NCBI GenBank assembly: GCA_004299555.1
Contig: SCQU01000029.1
Coordinates: 229,443 to 293,442, forward strand
Source of the DNA: Rhodanobacteraceae bacterium
GTDB lineage: Bacteria > Pseudomonadota > Gammaproteobacteria > Xanthomonadales > Rhodanobacteraceae
Reading direction: 5' to 3'
Length of the DNA: 64,000 nucleotides
In this document: piece after piece, positions 38,454-46,809 of the stretch
How positions within the stretch are numbered: the stretch's first letter is position 1
Layout of the letters: every line of letters starts with the position of its first letter
The notes under the pieces: generated by a model
The model's input: only the letters and a program-made list of their open reading frames with translations
Told to the model about the DNA's origin: nothing
Databases searched by the model: none
Program-made: the position numbers and the translations under genes

Positions 38454-38759
38454 ATGCCCATTTATGTGTTTCGCTGTGACGACTGCGGCGAGAAGTTCGA
38501 ACGCTTGCAGAAGCTGTCCGACGCCGACCCTGACACCTGTCCCCATTGCGGTGAGACCGGCAACGTGCGCCGGCAGGTTACCGCGCCCGCATTCCGGCTG
38601 GCCGGCAGCGGCTGGTACGAGACCGACTTCAAGTCGGCCGGGGAGCACAAGTACAACCTGGCGGGCGGTGGCGCGGACCGGGCGCCCGGTACCGCTTCAG
38701 CAGCGGCGCCAAGCCAGTCGGCGGGCGCGGCAAAACCCGCGGCGGCCGGCGGCGACTGA
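38454..38759 (+). CDS. FmdB-family zinc-ribbon protein
   Basis: The 101-residue protein begins MPIYVFRCDDCGEKFERLQKLSD and has a four-cysteine zinc ribbon (CDDC ... CPHC), then FRLAGSGWYETDFKS and an Ala/Gly/Pro-rich tail. FmdB-type proteins are regulatory or nucleic-acid-linked small zinc proteins of uncertain role. In many relatives this gene lies just before aspS, which is not present here. A CCGGAGG ribosome binding site precedes the ATG. Confidence 0.9.
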   Translation: MPIYVFRCDDCGEKFERLQKLSDADPDTCPHCGETGNVRRQVTAPAFRLAGSGWYETDFKSAGEHKYNLAGGGADRAPGTASAAAPSQSAGAAKPAAAGGD

Positions 38760-38825
38760 GTCCGCGGCTGGCGTTCAGCTGTCGCGGCGGAGACTGGTCA
38801 CCGGTTGCTTCAGGAGGGGCGTGCG

Positions 38826-39413
38826 ATGCGCAGATTCCGATGGCTGCTCGGGTTCGCGGCACTCGTGATCGCGGCTGCCGCCGGCGCGCAGGTCACCTAC
38901 GGCGATCGCCCGCCCCCGCTGCCGCCCGATTATTACCCCGGCCAGCACCCCATCCGGTTTCCGCCGGGCTCGGGCTACGGCGACCCGACCATTTCCTGCG
39001 GCAGCCCGCAGTACCGGCTGGCCCGCTGTGCGGTTCCCGGCAATTGGCCGGGTGCGCGGATGGTGCGCCAGACTTCAAAAGCCCGGTGCGTGCAGGGCCA
39101 GACCTGGGGTTTTGACCGCGGGGGCGTCTGGGTGGACAAGGGGTGTGGCGGCCTGTTCGCGCCCGGTGGCTACACCGGCGGTGGCTGGCGGCCGGGTCCG
39201 GGCTGGGATCGGAATTTCCAGGTGGAGTGCGGCAGCCCGCAGTACCGCTACCTTTTTTGCCAGGTCGACGTTGGTGCGCGTGGGCGGGTCGTGCTGCAGC
39301 GGCAGATTTCCGATACCCGTTGCATTGAAGGCCGCAACTGGGGCTGGAATCGCGCCGGCATCTGGACCGACAAGGGCTGCGGCGCACGGTTCACGGTGAT
39401 CCGGCGCTGGTAG
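38826..39413 (+). CDS. Secreted protein with two DUF3011 repeats
   Basis: The 195-residue protein has a signal peptide (MRRFRWLLGFAALVIAAAAGAQ), a proline-rich linker and two similar Cys/Trp-rich repeats near 58-112 and 137-192. Both repeats carry CGSPQYR, a conserved RxCxxGxxWG(F/W)xR core and GVWVDKGCG or GIWTDKGCG, each with four cysteines likely to form disulfides. DUF3011 proteins are lectin-like secreted or periplasmic proteins common in Xanthomonadales, with no established function that I know. Confidence 0.88.
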   Translation: MRRFRWLLGFAALVIAAAAGAQVTYGDRPPPLPPDYYPGQHPIRFPPGSGYGDPTISCGSPQYRLARCAVPGNWPGARMVRQTSKARCVQGQTWGFDRGGVWVDKGCGGLFAPGGYTGGGWRPGPGWDRNFQVECGSPQYRYLFCQVDVGARGRVVLQRQISDTRCIEGRNWGWNRAGIWTDKGCGARFTVIRRW

Positions 39414-39503
39414 CGCGCCAGAGATGGACAATCGCGGCTGAATCGCCGCAGCGTGCCGCAAAGGCCCGCCGCGGCAATCGGCTAAACTGGCCACCTGCCC
39501 CGT

Positions 39504-41882
39504 TTGGATGGTCAAAACGTCTTGACCTGGTTCGACCGCCTGCGCAACCTGGCCACTGAACTCTGGCCGTTTGCGCGCTGGCCCATCCTGATCGGCATCG
39601 GTTTCATGGTCGGCTATGTGCTGCCCTATACGCTGGTGCTCGACCATCGCGTGAAAACGCGTGTCACCGAGATCGACTTTACCCAGCCGACCCGGGTGTA
39701 CGCGCGTCCGCAGTTGCTGGCGGCCGGCGTGCCGATGGACAAGGCGACGCTGGCGCTGGAGCTGAAACTGGCGGGCTACACCGAAGCGGCGAAGGTGGCC
39801 GAGGTGCCCGGTACCTGGAGCGCCGATGGCAGCACGTTCGTCATCGCCTCGCGCGGCTACATGGATCCGGTGGGCGGCGAGTTGCCGCGGCGGGTACGCG
39901 TGGTGCTGGGGTCCGGACGTGTCCAGTCGGTGCTGGACCTGACCTCGCACAAGCCGTTGCGCAAGACCCACCTCGACCCTGCGCGCATTGCGACGATGTA
40001 CGGCGCGGCGCAGGAAGAGCGCATCGTCGAGAAACTCGCGGAGCTCCCGCCGCTGCTGGTCGAAGGCGTGCAGGCGGTCGAGGATCGTGGCTTCAAGAAC
40101 AACCATGGCATCGATGTGTCGTCCATCGCCCGCGCGGCGCTGGCCGATCTCAGCGCGGGCCACATCGTGCAGGGCGGCTCGACCATCACCCAGCAGCTGG
40201 TGCGCAACCTGTTCCTGGATCGCAACCAGACGCTGGTGCGCAAGTTCAACGAAGCGCTGCTGTCGATCCTGCTGGACGCCCACTACAGCAAGGCGCAGAT
40301 CCTCGATGCCTACTGCAACGAGGTCTTCATGGGCCAGCAGGGCAGCCAGGCGGTGCATGGTTTTGCCGCGGCGAGCTGGTATTACTTCGGGCGCCCGGTG
40401 CAGACCCTGCGCCCGCAGGAAATCGCGCTGCTGGTCGGCATGGTGCGCGGGCCCAGCTACTACGATCCGCGCCGTTACCCCCGGCGCGCGCTGGCCCGGC
40501 GCAACGTGGCGCTGGCTGCGTTCCACAGCACCGGGCTGCTCAATGAGGCGCAGTGGCAGGCGGCGACCGCGGCACCGCTGGATGTCACGGCCACGCCGCA
40601 GCTCGTGGTGGATCGGTTTCCCGCCTTCATGGAGGTTGTGCGGGGTCAGCTGAAGCAGGATTTCAGCGATGCGCAATTGCGCGATGGCGGGCTCAAGGTC
40701 TACACCACGCTCGATCCGGCCGCGCAGACCTACGCCGAACAGGCGGTGGATGAAACCCTGGACGGCCTTGGCAAGCGCGGCCATGGCATCGAGGGTGCGG
40801 TGGTCGTGGTCGACCCTGCCAATGGCGATGTGCTGGCGATGGTGGGCGGGCGCAAGTCGGACCTGCACGGGTTCAATCGCGCCTACGATGCACGCCGGCC
40901 GGTGGGTTCCAGCCTGAAGCCGTTTTATTACCTGATGGCGTTGACGAACCCCGCGCGGTGGAACGTCGCGTCGCCGCTGGATGATGCGCCGGTGGACCTC
41001 AAGCTGCCCGACGGCAAGCTGTGGGCGCCGCAAAATGACGATCACCAGACGCACGGCGAAGTGCCGATGGTCGACGCACTCGCCAAGTCCTACAACCTCG
41101 CCAGCGTACACCTTGGCCTCACGCTCGGCGTCCAGCGGGTGGCGGCATTCCTGCGCTCGTTTGGCCTCAAGGATGTCGGCGCCAATCCCTCGATCCTGCT
41201 GGGTGCGGTCGACATGTCTCCGTTCCAGCTGGCGCAGCTGTACGAGTTCATCGCCGACGACGGTCACGCGCTGCCGCTCCTGACCCTGCGCGGCGTGCTG
41301 GATGCGCAGGGCCACGTCATCAAGCGCTACGCGGTGCAACCCGGCAAGGGCCAATACCAGCAGGCCGCGAGCCTCGTGCGCTGGATGCTGCAGCAGGTGA
41401 CCCAATATGGCACAGCGGCGGCGATCGGCAGTTCCTCGCTCGCGTACCTGCACGCGGCCGGCAAGACCGGCACCTCGACGCAGCAGCGTGACTCGTGGTT
41501 TTCAGGCTTTACCGGCGACCGCCTGGCGGTCGCGTGGATGGGGCGCGATGACAACAAACGCACCCACCTGTGGGGCGCCACCGGCGCGCTGCAGGTGTGG
41601 ATGAAACTGTTTGAGAAGCTGCCGGCCGCGCCCCTGACCACGGCGTTTGGCCCCGGTATCCAGTATGCGTGGGTCGATCCGGCGACGGGGCAGGGCAGCC
41701 TGCCGCAGTGCGGCGGCGCCCGGCAGTACCCGTTCATCGACGGCTACGTCCCCGCGGTACAAAACCACTGCTACCTGCAGCGGCTTGAAAACATCTTTAC
41801 CGGTGGCAGTGGCCATCCCCCCGCGACCGGCAGCGTCAATCTGCCGGCTGCTGGCCAACCGCCCGCCGGCGCGCATCCCTAG
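39504..41882 (+). CDS. mrcB: Penicillin-binding protein 1B (bifunctional transglycosylase/transpeptidase)
   Basis: PBP1B polymerises and crosslinks peptidoglycan. After a single membrane helix (WPILIGIGFMVGYVLPYTLVL) come a UB2H-like domain (TRVYARPQLLAAG), the GT51 domain with catalytic Glu193 in VEDRGFKNNHGID and GGSTITQQLVRNLFL, and the transpeptidase with Ser469 in GSSLKPFYYL, SYNLAS and KTGTSTQQRDSW. Length is 792 residues (844 in E. coli). The start is uncertain: TTG 39504 or TTG 39522; an ATG at 39508 is out of frame. A TPR lipoprotein follows 20 bp downstream. Confidence 0.94.
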   Translation: MDGQNVLTWFDRLRNLATELWPFARWPILIGIGFMVGYVLPYTLVLDHRVKTRVTEIDFTQPTRVYARPQLLAAGVPMDKATLALELKLAGYTEAAKVAEVPGTWSADGSTFVIASRGYMDPVGGELPRRVRVVLGSGRVQSVLDLTSHKPLRKTHLDPARIATMYGAAQEERIVEKLAELPPLLVEGVQAVEDRGFKNNHGIDVSSIARAALADLSAGHIVQGGSTITQQLVRNLFLDRNQTLVRKFNEALLSILLDAHYSKAQILDAYCNEVFMGQQGSQAVHGFAAASWYYFGRPVQTLRPQEIALLVGMVRGPSYYDPRRYPRRALARRNVALAAFHSTGLLNEAQWQAATAAPLDVTATPQLVVDRFPAFMEVVRGQLKQDFSDAQLRDGGLKVYTTLDPAAQTYAEQAVDETLDGLGKRGHGIEGAVVVVDPANGDVLAMVGGRKSDLHGFNRAYDARRPVGSSLKPFYYLMALTNPARWNVASPLDDAPVDLKLPDGKLWAPQNDDHQTHGEVPMVDALAKSYNLASVHLGLTLGVQRVAAFLRSFGLKDVGANPSILLGAVDMSPFQLAQLYEFIADDGHALPLLTLRGVLDAQGHVIKRYAVQPGKGQYQQAASLVRWMLQQVTQYGTAAAIGSSSLAYLHAAGKTGTSTQQRDSWFSGFTGDRLAVAWMGRDDNKRTHLWGATGALQVWMKLFEKLPAAPLTTAFGPGIQYAWVDPATGQGSLPQCGGARQYPFIDGYVPAVQNHCYLQRLENIFTGGSGHPPATGSVNLPAAGQPPAGAHP

Positions 41883-41902
41883 ACTGGTGATCGGAGCAGA
41901 GC

Positions 41903-42412
41903 ATGATTCGCACGGTTCGTTGGGCCGCCGTGGCGGCGGTGGGTGGCGCGCTGGTGCTGGCCGGGTGTTCGCACCCCGCCGAGCAGTATCCGCCGCCGGG
42001 GCCGATGGTTGCGGCGATTCGCGCGGCGCGCACGGCCGATCGTTCGGTGGTGCAGGTCACGCCGTTGCGGGACCCGGCGGTCAGCGGCGATCTGGATGCA
42101 GCCCACGCGGCGGAGGCATCCGGCCGCTACCAGGCCGCGCTCGACAAGGTCAACGCCGCGTTGAAACTGTCGCCCGAGGCGCCGGACATCCTGCAGTACC
42201 GGGCCGAGCTGGAGATCTTCCTGCGCCAGTTCCCGGCGGCGGCAGCCGATGCGCGGCACTCGTATGCGCTGGGTTCGAAGGTTGGCGGCCTGTGCGCCAG
42301 CAATTGGCAAACCGTGTTTGAAATCGCGCAGGCCAACAAGGATCAGGCTGGCATGGCCGCGGCCGGCAAGGCACGCGAGGCCTGCCACGAGGCGGGGCCG
42401 ATCCGCATGTGA
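41903..42412 (+). CDS. TPR-containing lipoprotein
   Basis: The 169-residue protein has a lipoprotein signal (MIRTVRWAAVAAVGGALVLAGC, lipobox LAGC) and one recognisable TPR-like repeat, GDLDAAHAAEASGRYQAALD...LSPEAPDILQYRAEL. It directly follows PBP1B, so it may be an outer-membrane partner of the peptidoglycan synthase, in the manner of LpoB or of TPR lipoproteins in other bacteria. That link is inference from position only. Two cysteines near the C-terminus may pair. Confidence 0.8.
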   Translation: MIRTVRWAAVAAVGGALVLAGCSHPAEQYPPPGPMVAAIRAARTADRSVVQVTPLRDPAVSGDLDAAHAAEASGRYQAALDKVNAALKLSPEAPDILQYRAELEIFLRQFPAAAADARHSYALGSKVGGLCASNWQTVFEIAQANKDQAGMAAAGKAREACHEAGPIRM

Positions 42413-42518
42413 ATCCCCTTCCTCCTTCGATACGAAGGGGGCATCCAGGCGATGGGCTTGGCCCGCGGCGCGGCGCCCCTTGGCCGGCAAAGGACGGGTA
42501 TCCCGACGCGGCGCCCGG

Positions 42519-42950
42519 TCACTGCGGAAATACGCACATCACGACCAGCAACGCGATGCCGACAGCCGCCATGGCCATTGCGAAACTGAAAGCCAACCAC
42601 GGCGTGTGATACCAGACGTGGCGCGGGATTTCGCGGTGCCACTTCAGCCCATACAGCAAGAACCGGGTGCCCGTCGCAAGCAGGATCAGCACACCGAGCG
42701 CGACCAAAACCACGCCGCTGCCGGTGCTCAGGAGATGCGGCCACACCGCAATGTGGTCCGTCACGTGCCACGGCGGGTGCCGCATCAGTTCGCCGAAGCG
42801 GTCCACCGCGATGCCGAAGATCATCAGCCCCAGCGCCGTGCGTGTCCACACCGCCAGCGTGCGTTCGGTGTTCATGTACGAACGCTGCATCGACAGCTCG
42901 GTCAGGACGTGCAGGATGTCGTACTGCGATTTGGGGCCGGGCTCGGCCAC
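42519..42950 (-). CDS. DUF202 small membrane protein
   Basis: The protein of about 143 residues has the DUF202 signature YMNTERTLAVWTRTALGLMIFGIAVDRFG followed by two further membrane helices. The GTG at 42950 (start of VAEPGPKSQYD) is my choice, with ATG 42890 as a shorter alternative; the longer frame runs back through the neighbouring gene. It lies 20 bp downstream of another DUF202 gene on the same strand. The function of the family is unknown; a yeast relative is the vacuolar VTC1 domain. Confidence 0.82.
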   Translation of the reverse strand: MAEPGPKSQYDILHVLTELSMQRSYMNTERTLAVWTRTALGLMIFGIAVDRFGELMRHPPWHVTDHIAVWPHLLSTGSGVVLVALGVLILLATGTRFLLYGLKWHREIPRHVWYHTPWLAFSFAMAMAAVGIALLVVMCVFPQ

Positions 42951-42970
42951 GGCGTTCTCCAGGGGGTGGG

Positions 42971-43405
42971 CTAGTGGCGAAACAGCAACAGGAGGATCGT
43001 CAGCGTGATGCCGGCCGCGGCACCGCCAGCTGCAAATACGAACGCGAGCCAGGGGCCGAACGCACCGAATTCCGCGAACACGCGATTCCAGCGCCGGCGG
43101 TACACCTGGTGACGGAACGCGGTCACCAATGCAATCAATGTGCCCAGCGCCACCAGTACGATGCCGCCGGTGCTGTACAGCGGGTCGGACGCGAGCGGCG
43201 TACCGGCATGCGTACGCGGCACGGTCACGAGTATGCCGTAGCGGTCGAGGATGACGCCCAGCACGATCAGCGACATCGCGGTGCGCGTCCACGTCGCAAG
43301 CGTGCGATCGACGTTCATGTAGCAGACCTTCGCCTGCTCGGTGATCATCTTCCGCGCGCCGGCATCAAAGCCAGCCAGCGGGTTGTCGTCCAGTGGCGCC
43401 TGCAT
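42971..43405 (-). CDS. DUF202 small membrane protein
   Basis: The 144-residue protein has the DUF202 core YMNVDRTLATWTRTAMSLIVLGVILDRYG and three membrane helices in total. It is clearly paralogous to the next gene downstream (same signature, same size), so the two probably arose by tandem duplication and may form a hetero-oligomer. A start at ATG 43405 gives MQAPLDDNPLAGFDAGARK. Confidence 0.85.
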   Translation of the reverse strand: MQAPLDDNPLAGFDAGARKMITEQAKVCYMNVDRTLATWTRTAMSLIVLGVILDRYGILVTVPRTHAGTPLASDPLYSTGGIVLVALGTLIALVTAFRHQVYRRRWNRVFAEFGAFGPWLAFVFAAGGAAAGITLTILLLLFRH

Positions 43406-43450
43406 GGCGAAAGTCTCTCACCAAGTACGGCGGTGCGCCAGCAGTGGCCG

Positions 43451-43542
43451 CCAAAAAGGGGACGGGGGTAATTAACGCCGGAACCCGAGGCACGCTGCGC
43501 GCCAGAGGCATCGCGTTAATTACCCCCGTCCCCTTTTTGGCA
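43451..43542. repeat. REP/REPIN-like inverted repeat with perfect 29-bp arms
   Basis: The arms 43451-43479 and 43514-43542 are exact reverse complements of 29 bp, separated by 34 nt. Each carries the core GGGGACGGGGGTAATTAA. A related 20-bp palindrome with core GGGGACGGAGGGAATTAATT lies inside tsaB at 47186-47229. The element fills most of the gap between the DUF202 pair and queE and could form a long stem in RNA. It resembles repeats mobilised by REP-associated tyrosine transposases, but no such gene is in the window. Confidence 0.85.
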
Positions 43543-43583
43543 GGCGCTGGCAAAATAGGCGGCTGCAAGACACCCCAACGCGC

Positions 43584-44216
43584 ATGTACGCCATCAAGGA
43601 AATCTTCTACACCCTGCAGGGCGAGGGCTTCAACGCCGGACGCCCAGCCGTGTTTTGCCGGTTTTCGGGCTGCAACCTGTGGTCGGGACGCGAGGCCGAC
43701 CGGGCAACCTCGATCTGCAACTTTTGCGACACCGATTTCGTCGGCACCAACGGCGTGAACGGCGGCAAGTACCCCGATGCGGCGGCAGTGGCAGGGAAGA
43801 TCACCAGCCTGTGGCCCGCGGGCCAGACGGAAAACCGCTTCGTCGTCTTCACCGGCGGCGAACCCCTGCTGCAACTGGACACACCGGTGCTGGACGCCAT
43901 GCACGCGCAGGGCTTCGAGTGCGCGGTGGAAACCAACGGCACGCTGGAAGCGCCGGCGGGTCTCGACTGGATCACCGTCAGCCCCAAAAGCACCGCGCCG
44001 GTGAAACTCAAACGCGCCAGCGAGCTGAAGCTGGTGTACCCGCAGCCCACCGCGTTGCCGGAACGCTTTGCCGGATTCCCCGCCACGCATTTCTTCCTGC
44101 AGCCGATGGACGGCCCGCGCATCGCCGACAACACCCGCGCTGCGGTGGAATACTGCAAGGCGCATCCGCATTGGCGCCTCAGCCTGCAAACCCACAAATA
44201 CCTTGGCATTCCATGA
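43584..44216 (+). CDS. queE: 7-carboxy-7-deazaguanine synthase
   Basis: QueE is a radical SAM enzyme that contracts 6-carboxytetrahydropterin to 7-carboxy-7-deazaguanine in queuosine synthesis. The 210-residue protein begins with TLQGEGFNAGRPAVFCR and has the cluster cysteines in CRFSGCNLW and CNFCDTDF, then FTGGEPLLQ. Its stop overlaps the queD ATG. The spacing between the second and later cysteines is extended, as in a known QueE subgroup. queC and queF are not in the window. Confidence 0.93.
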   Translation: MYAIKEIFYTLQGEGFNAGRPAVFCRFSGCNLWSGREADRATSICNFCDTDFVGTNGVNGGKYPDAAAVAGKITSLWPAGQTENRFVVFTGGEPLLQLDTPVLDAMHAQGFECAVETNGTLEAPAGLDWITVSPKSTAPVKLKRASELKLVYPQPTALPERFAGFPATHFFLQPMDGPRIADNTRAAVEYCKAHPHWRLSLQTHKYLGIP

Positions 44217-44587
44217 ACGAACCCATCTTCACCGTGTGGAAGGAATTTCGCTTTGACGCCGCCCACCAGCTGGACGCGGGCGAGGGCGGCGACCCGCGCT
44301 ACCGGCGCGTGCATGGCCATTCGTATCAGGTCGAAGTGTGGCTGCGCGGCCCGCTCAACGAACACGGCTGGGTGGTGGACATGGGCGACCTCGCACGGCG
44401 CATCGCCCGCGTGCGCGATGCGCTGGATCACCGCTTCCTGAACGAAGTCGAGGGCCTCGGCATTCCCACCATGGAAAACATCGCCCGCTTCGTGTGGGAA
44501 CAGCTGGGCGACCTGCCGCAACTCCACCGCGTCGCCGTCCAGCGCGCGCAGAACGGCGAAGGTTGCGAGTATTGGGGGCCGGTGTAA
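44213..44587 (+). CDS. queD: 6-pyruvoyl/6-carboxytetrahydropterin synthase family protein (QueD-like)
   Basis: The 124-residue protein has the T-fold zinc ligands His18 (FRFDAAHQL) and His34/His36 (VHGHSYQV), and coupling with queE by a 4-nt overlap supports a role in queuosine synthesis. Unusually the residue at the catalytic cysteine position (C in the usual CxxxHGH) is Tyr30, reading YRRVHGH. The rest (VVDMGDL, LDHRFLNEV, GLGIPTMENIARFVW) fits QueD well. It may use another nucleophile, be a divergent PTPS type, or depend on a second QueD elsewhere. Confidence 0.85.
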   Translation: MNEPIFTVWKEFRFDAAHQLDAGEGGDPRYRRVHGHSYQVEVWLRGPLNEHGWVVDMGDLARRIARVRDALDHRFLNEVEGLGIPTMENIARFVWEQLGDLPQLHRVAVQRAQNGEGCEYWGPV

Positions 44588-44853
44588 CACCGGAAATGAG
44601 CCGCGCGCAGCCCGCCCGCTGGATGGAGGTGTTGGGCGTCAATCCATTGCGAACTTGGTGATGGCCGATTGAGTGACAAGCACTCCGCCCAATGCCGATT
44701 CACCGAAGGCTCACCATCGCTTGCTGGCGCAGTCTGCGTGCACCGTATCGCACGTCCCTCAGTGACCTTCCTGCGTTGGCGAAGGCGCAGCAACCGACGG
44801 GCTTTTTGCGTAAGTGATCGGTCGCAGTGGTTCCGCTGGCAGCGCCGCGCCGC

Positions 44854-44859
44854 GATACT
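44854..44859 (+). promoter_or_regulatory. -10-like hexamer directly before the dinG-type gene
   Basis: GATACT ends 6 nt before ATG 44866, with no Shine-Dalgarno sequence in between or just before. This is the same geometry as ribF and cmk and hints at a leaderless message. Confidence 0.3.
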
Positions 44860-44865
44860 TGCACG

Positions 44866-46809
44866 ATGGCCGTGATGACTGATCTGCATGATGCCGCCGC
44901 GCTGCTGGGCGCGGACGGGCCGTTTGCGCGCGAGGTGCCGGGGTTCGCGCCGCGCGCGACCCAGCAGCAGATGGCCGCGGCGGTGGCGGATGCGATCGAC
45001 CACCGGGCCGCGTTGGTGGTCGAAGCCGGCACCGGCACCGGCAAGACGTTTGCGTACCTGGTGCCGGCGTTGCTGTCCGGCAAGCGGGTGATCGTGTCGA
45101 CCGGCACGCGCAACCTGCAGGATCAGCTGTTCCACCGCGACCTGCCGCGGGTGCTGTCGATCCTCGGCGTGCAGGCCAACGTGGCGCTGCTGAAGGGGCG
45201 CGCGAATTATCTTTGCAAATACCGTCTGCGGCAGACGGTGGAGTCGGGCCAGTTCAAGTCGCGCGCCCAGGCCGAGGACCTGCAGCGCATCCGCGAGTGG
45301 GCCGAGCGCACGCGGACCGGCGACCGGGCGGAGCTGGCGGAGGTGCCGGAAGGCTCGCCGCTGTGGCCGCGGGTGACTTCGACCGCGGAAAATTGCCTCG
45401 GCGTTGAATGCCCGTTTTACGACGAATGCTTTGTGTTCCAGGCCCGGCGGCGCGCGCAGGAAGCCGACCTGATCGTGGTGAATCACCACCTGCTGCTGTC
45501 GGACCTTGCGCTGAAACGTGACGGCTATGGCGCGATCCTGCCGGAAGCCGATGCCTACATATTGGATGAAGCCCACCAGTTGCCCGAGCTGGCCGGTCAG
45601 TATTTCTCGGTGGGGATCAGTTCGCGCCAGTTGAAGGAATTGGCCGCGGACACGCTGGCCGAATGCGCGGGTCAACCGGGCGCATTGGCGCTGTTGCAGC
45701 CTGCGCTGGAGGGCGTCAACGATGCCGTGCGCAAGACGCGGTTGGCGTTTGACGCGCTGCCCAGGCGCGGCGCCTTTGCGCAACTGGAAGCCGACGCGGG
45801 TGCCGCCGACGCGCTCGAAGGCCTCGGCAACACGCTGGCTGATCTGGCCGCGGTGCTGGCCGGGCAGGCCGAACGCTCCAAGGGCCTGGCCAGCGTGCAT
45901 GCGCGTACCGTGGTGCTGGATCAGCGCTTGCAGCGCGTCACGGGCAGCGCGGACGAGGAAGAGGTGCGCTGGTATGAAATTTCGGATCGGGGTTTCGAGC
46001 TGAGCGCGACGCCGCTGGACCTGGCGCCGCAGCTGCAGAAGTTGCGGGACGCGACCGACGCCGCGTGGATCCATGCCTCGGCGACGCTGTCGGTGGCGGG
46101 GCGGTTCGACCACTTTACGCGGCCGATGGGGCTGGTGGATCCGGTCACGCTTGATCTCGGCAGCCCGTTCGACTACGCGCACCAGGCGTTGTGCTACCTG
46201 CCGCAGGGTTTGCCCGATCCGAATGCAGCCGATTACACCGTCCGCGTGATCGATGCCGTGCGGCCGGTGTTGGAAGCGTCCAAGGGGCGCGCGTTCTTGC
46301 TGTTCACCTCGCATCGCGCGCTGAAACTTGCCGCGGAGCTGCTGGCCGACGCGCCGTGGCCGCTGTTCGTGCAGGGCACGGCACCGCGGCATCAGTTGTT
46401 GTCGGATTTTCGGGATTCCGGCAACGGCGTACTGCTGGGTGCGGCGAGCTTCTGGGAAGGCGTGGATGTGGCCGGCGACGCGTTGAGCTGCGTCGTGATC
46501 GACAAGCTGCCCTTCGCGTCGCCCGACGATCCGGTGCTGCAGGCGCGCCTGGATGCGGTGCGCCGGGCGGGTGGCAATCCGTTCCGCGACTGGCAGATTC
46601 CCGCCGCCGCAATTGCGCTCAAGCAGGGTGCCGGCCGGCTGATCCGCGACGTGCGCGATCGGGGCGTGCTGGTGCTGTGCGATCCGCGGCTGACCACGCG
46701 GGGCTATGGCAAGATGTTCCTGGCCAGCCTGCCGCCGATGCGGCGCACCCGCGAGCTTGCCGAGGCGCGGCGGTTTTTTGCGCGATCGAGTGAGACAATG
46801 GCACCATGA
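44866..46809 (+). CDS. yoaA: DinG-family ATP-dependent DNA helicase (YoaA-like)
   Basis: The protein of about 647 residues is an XPD-like superfamily 2 helicase with Walker A (EAGTGTGKTFAYLVP), the iron-sulfur cluster cysteines in NYLCKYRL and CLGVECPFYDECF, the DEAH box (ILDEAHQLPE) and the late QGAGRLIRDVRDRG motif. YoaA unwinds damaged DNA and works with the HolC clamp-loader subunit in E. coli. ATG 44866 or ATG 44875 may be used. Its stop overlaps the tsaB start by 4 nt, the same order as yoaA-tsaB in E. coli. Confidence 0.93.
   Translation: MAVMTDLHDAAALLGADGPFAREVPGFAPRATQQQMAAAVADAIDHRAALVVEAGTGTGKTFAYLVPALLSGKRVIVSTGTRNLQDQLFHRDLPRVLSILGVQANVALLKGRANYLCKYRLRQTVESGQFKSRAQAEDLQRIREWAERTRTGDRAELAEVPEGSPLWPRVTSTAENCLGVECPFYDECFVFQARRRAQEADLIVVNHHLLLSDLALKRDGYGAILPEADAYILDEAHQLPELAGQYFSVGISSRQLKELAADTLAECAGQPGALALLQPALEGVNDAVRKTRLAFDALPRRGAFAQLEADAGAADALEGLGNTLADLAAVLAGQAERSKGLASVHARTVVLDQRLQRVTGSADEEEVRWYEISDRGFELSATPLDLAPQLQKLRDATDAAWIHASATLSVAGRFDHFTRPMGLVDPVTLDLGSPFDYAHQALCYLPQGLPDPNAADYTVRVIDAVRPVLEASKGRAFLLFTSHRALKLAAELLADAPWPLFVQGTAPRHQLLSDFRDSGNGVLLGAASFWEGVDVAGDALSCVVIDKLPFASPDDPVLQARLDAVRRAGGNPFRDWQIPAAAIALKQGAGRLIRDVRDRGVLVLCDPRLTTRGYGKMFLASLPPMRRTRELAEARRFFARSSETMAP

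Noticed and set aside
39075..41453. 792-codon open frame opposite mrcB
   Set aside because: It is antisense to PBP1B, which has all catalytic motifs; the translation shows no recognisable protein.
43451..43542. Reading the palindrome before queE as a terminator or a CRISPR-type repeat
   Set aside because: It is a single inverted pair with long arms and no T-run on one side only, and there is no repeat-spacer array.
44669..44875. 68-codon frame before the dinG-type gene
   Set aside because: There is no ribosome binding site and no family resemblance, and it overlaps the supported helicase start.
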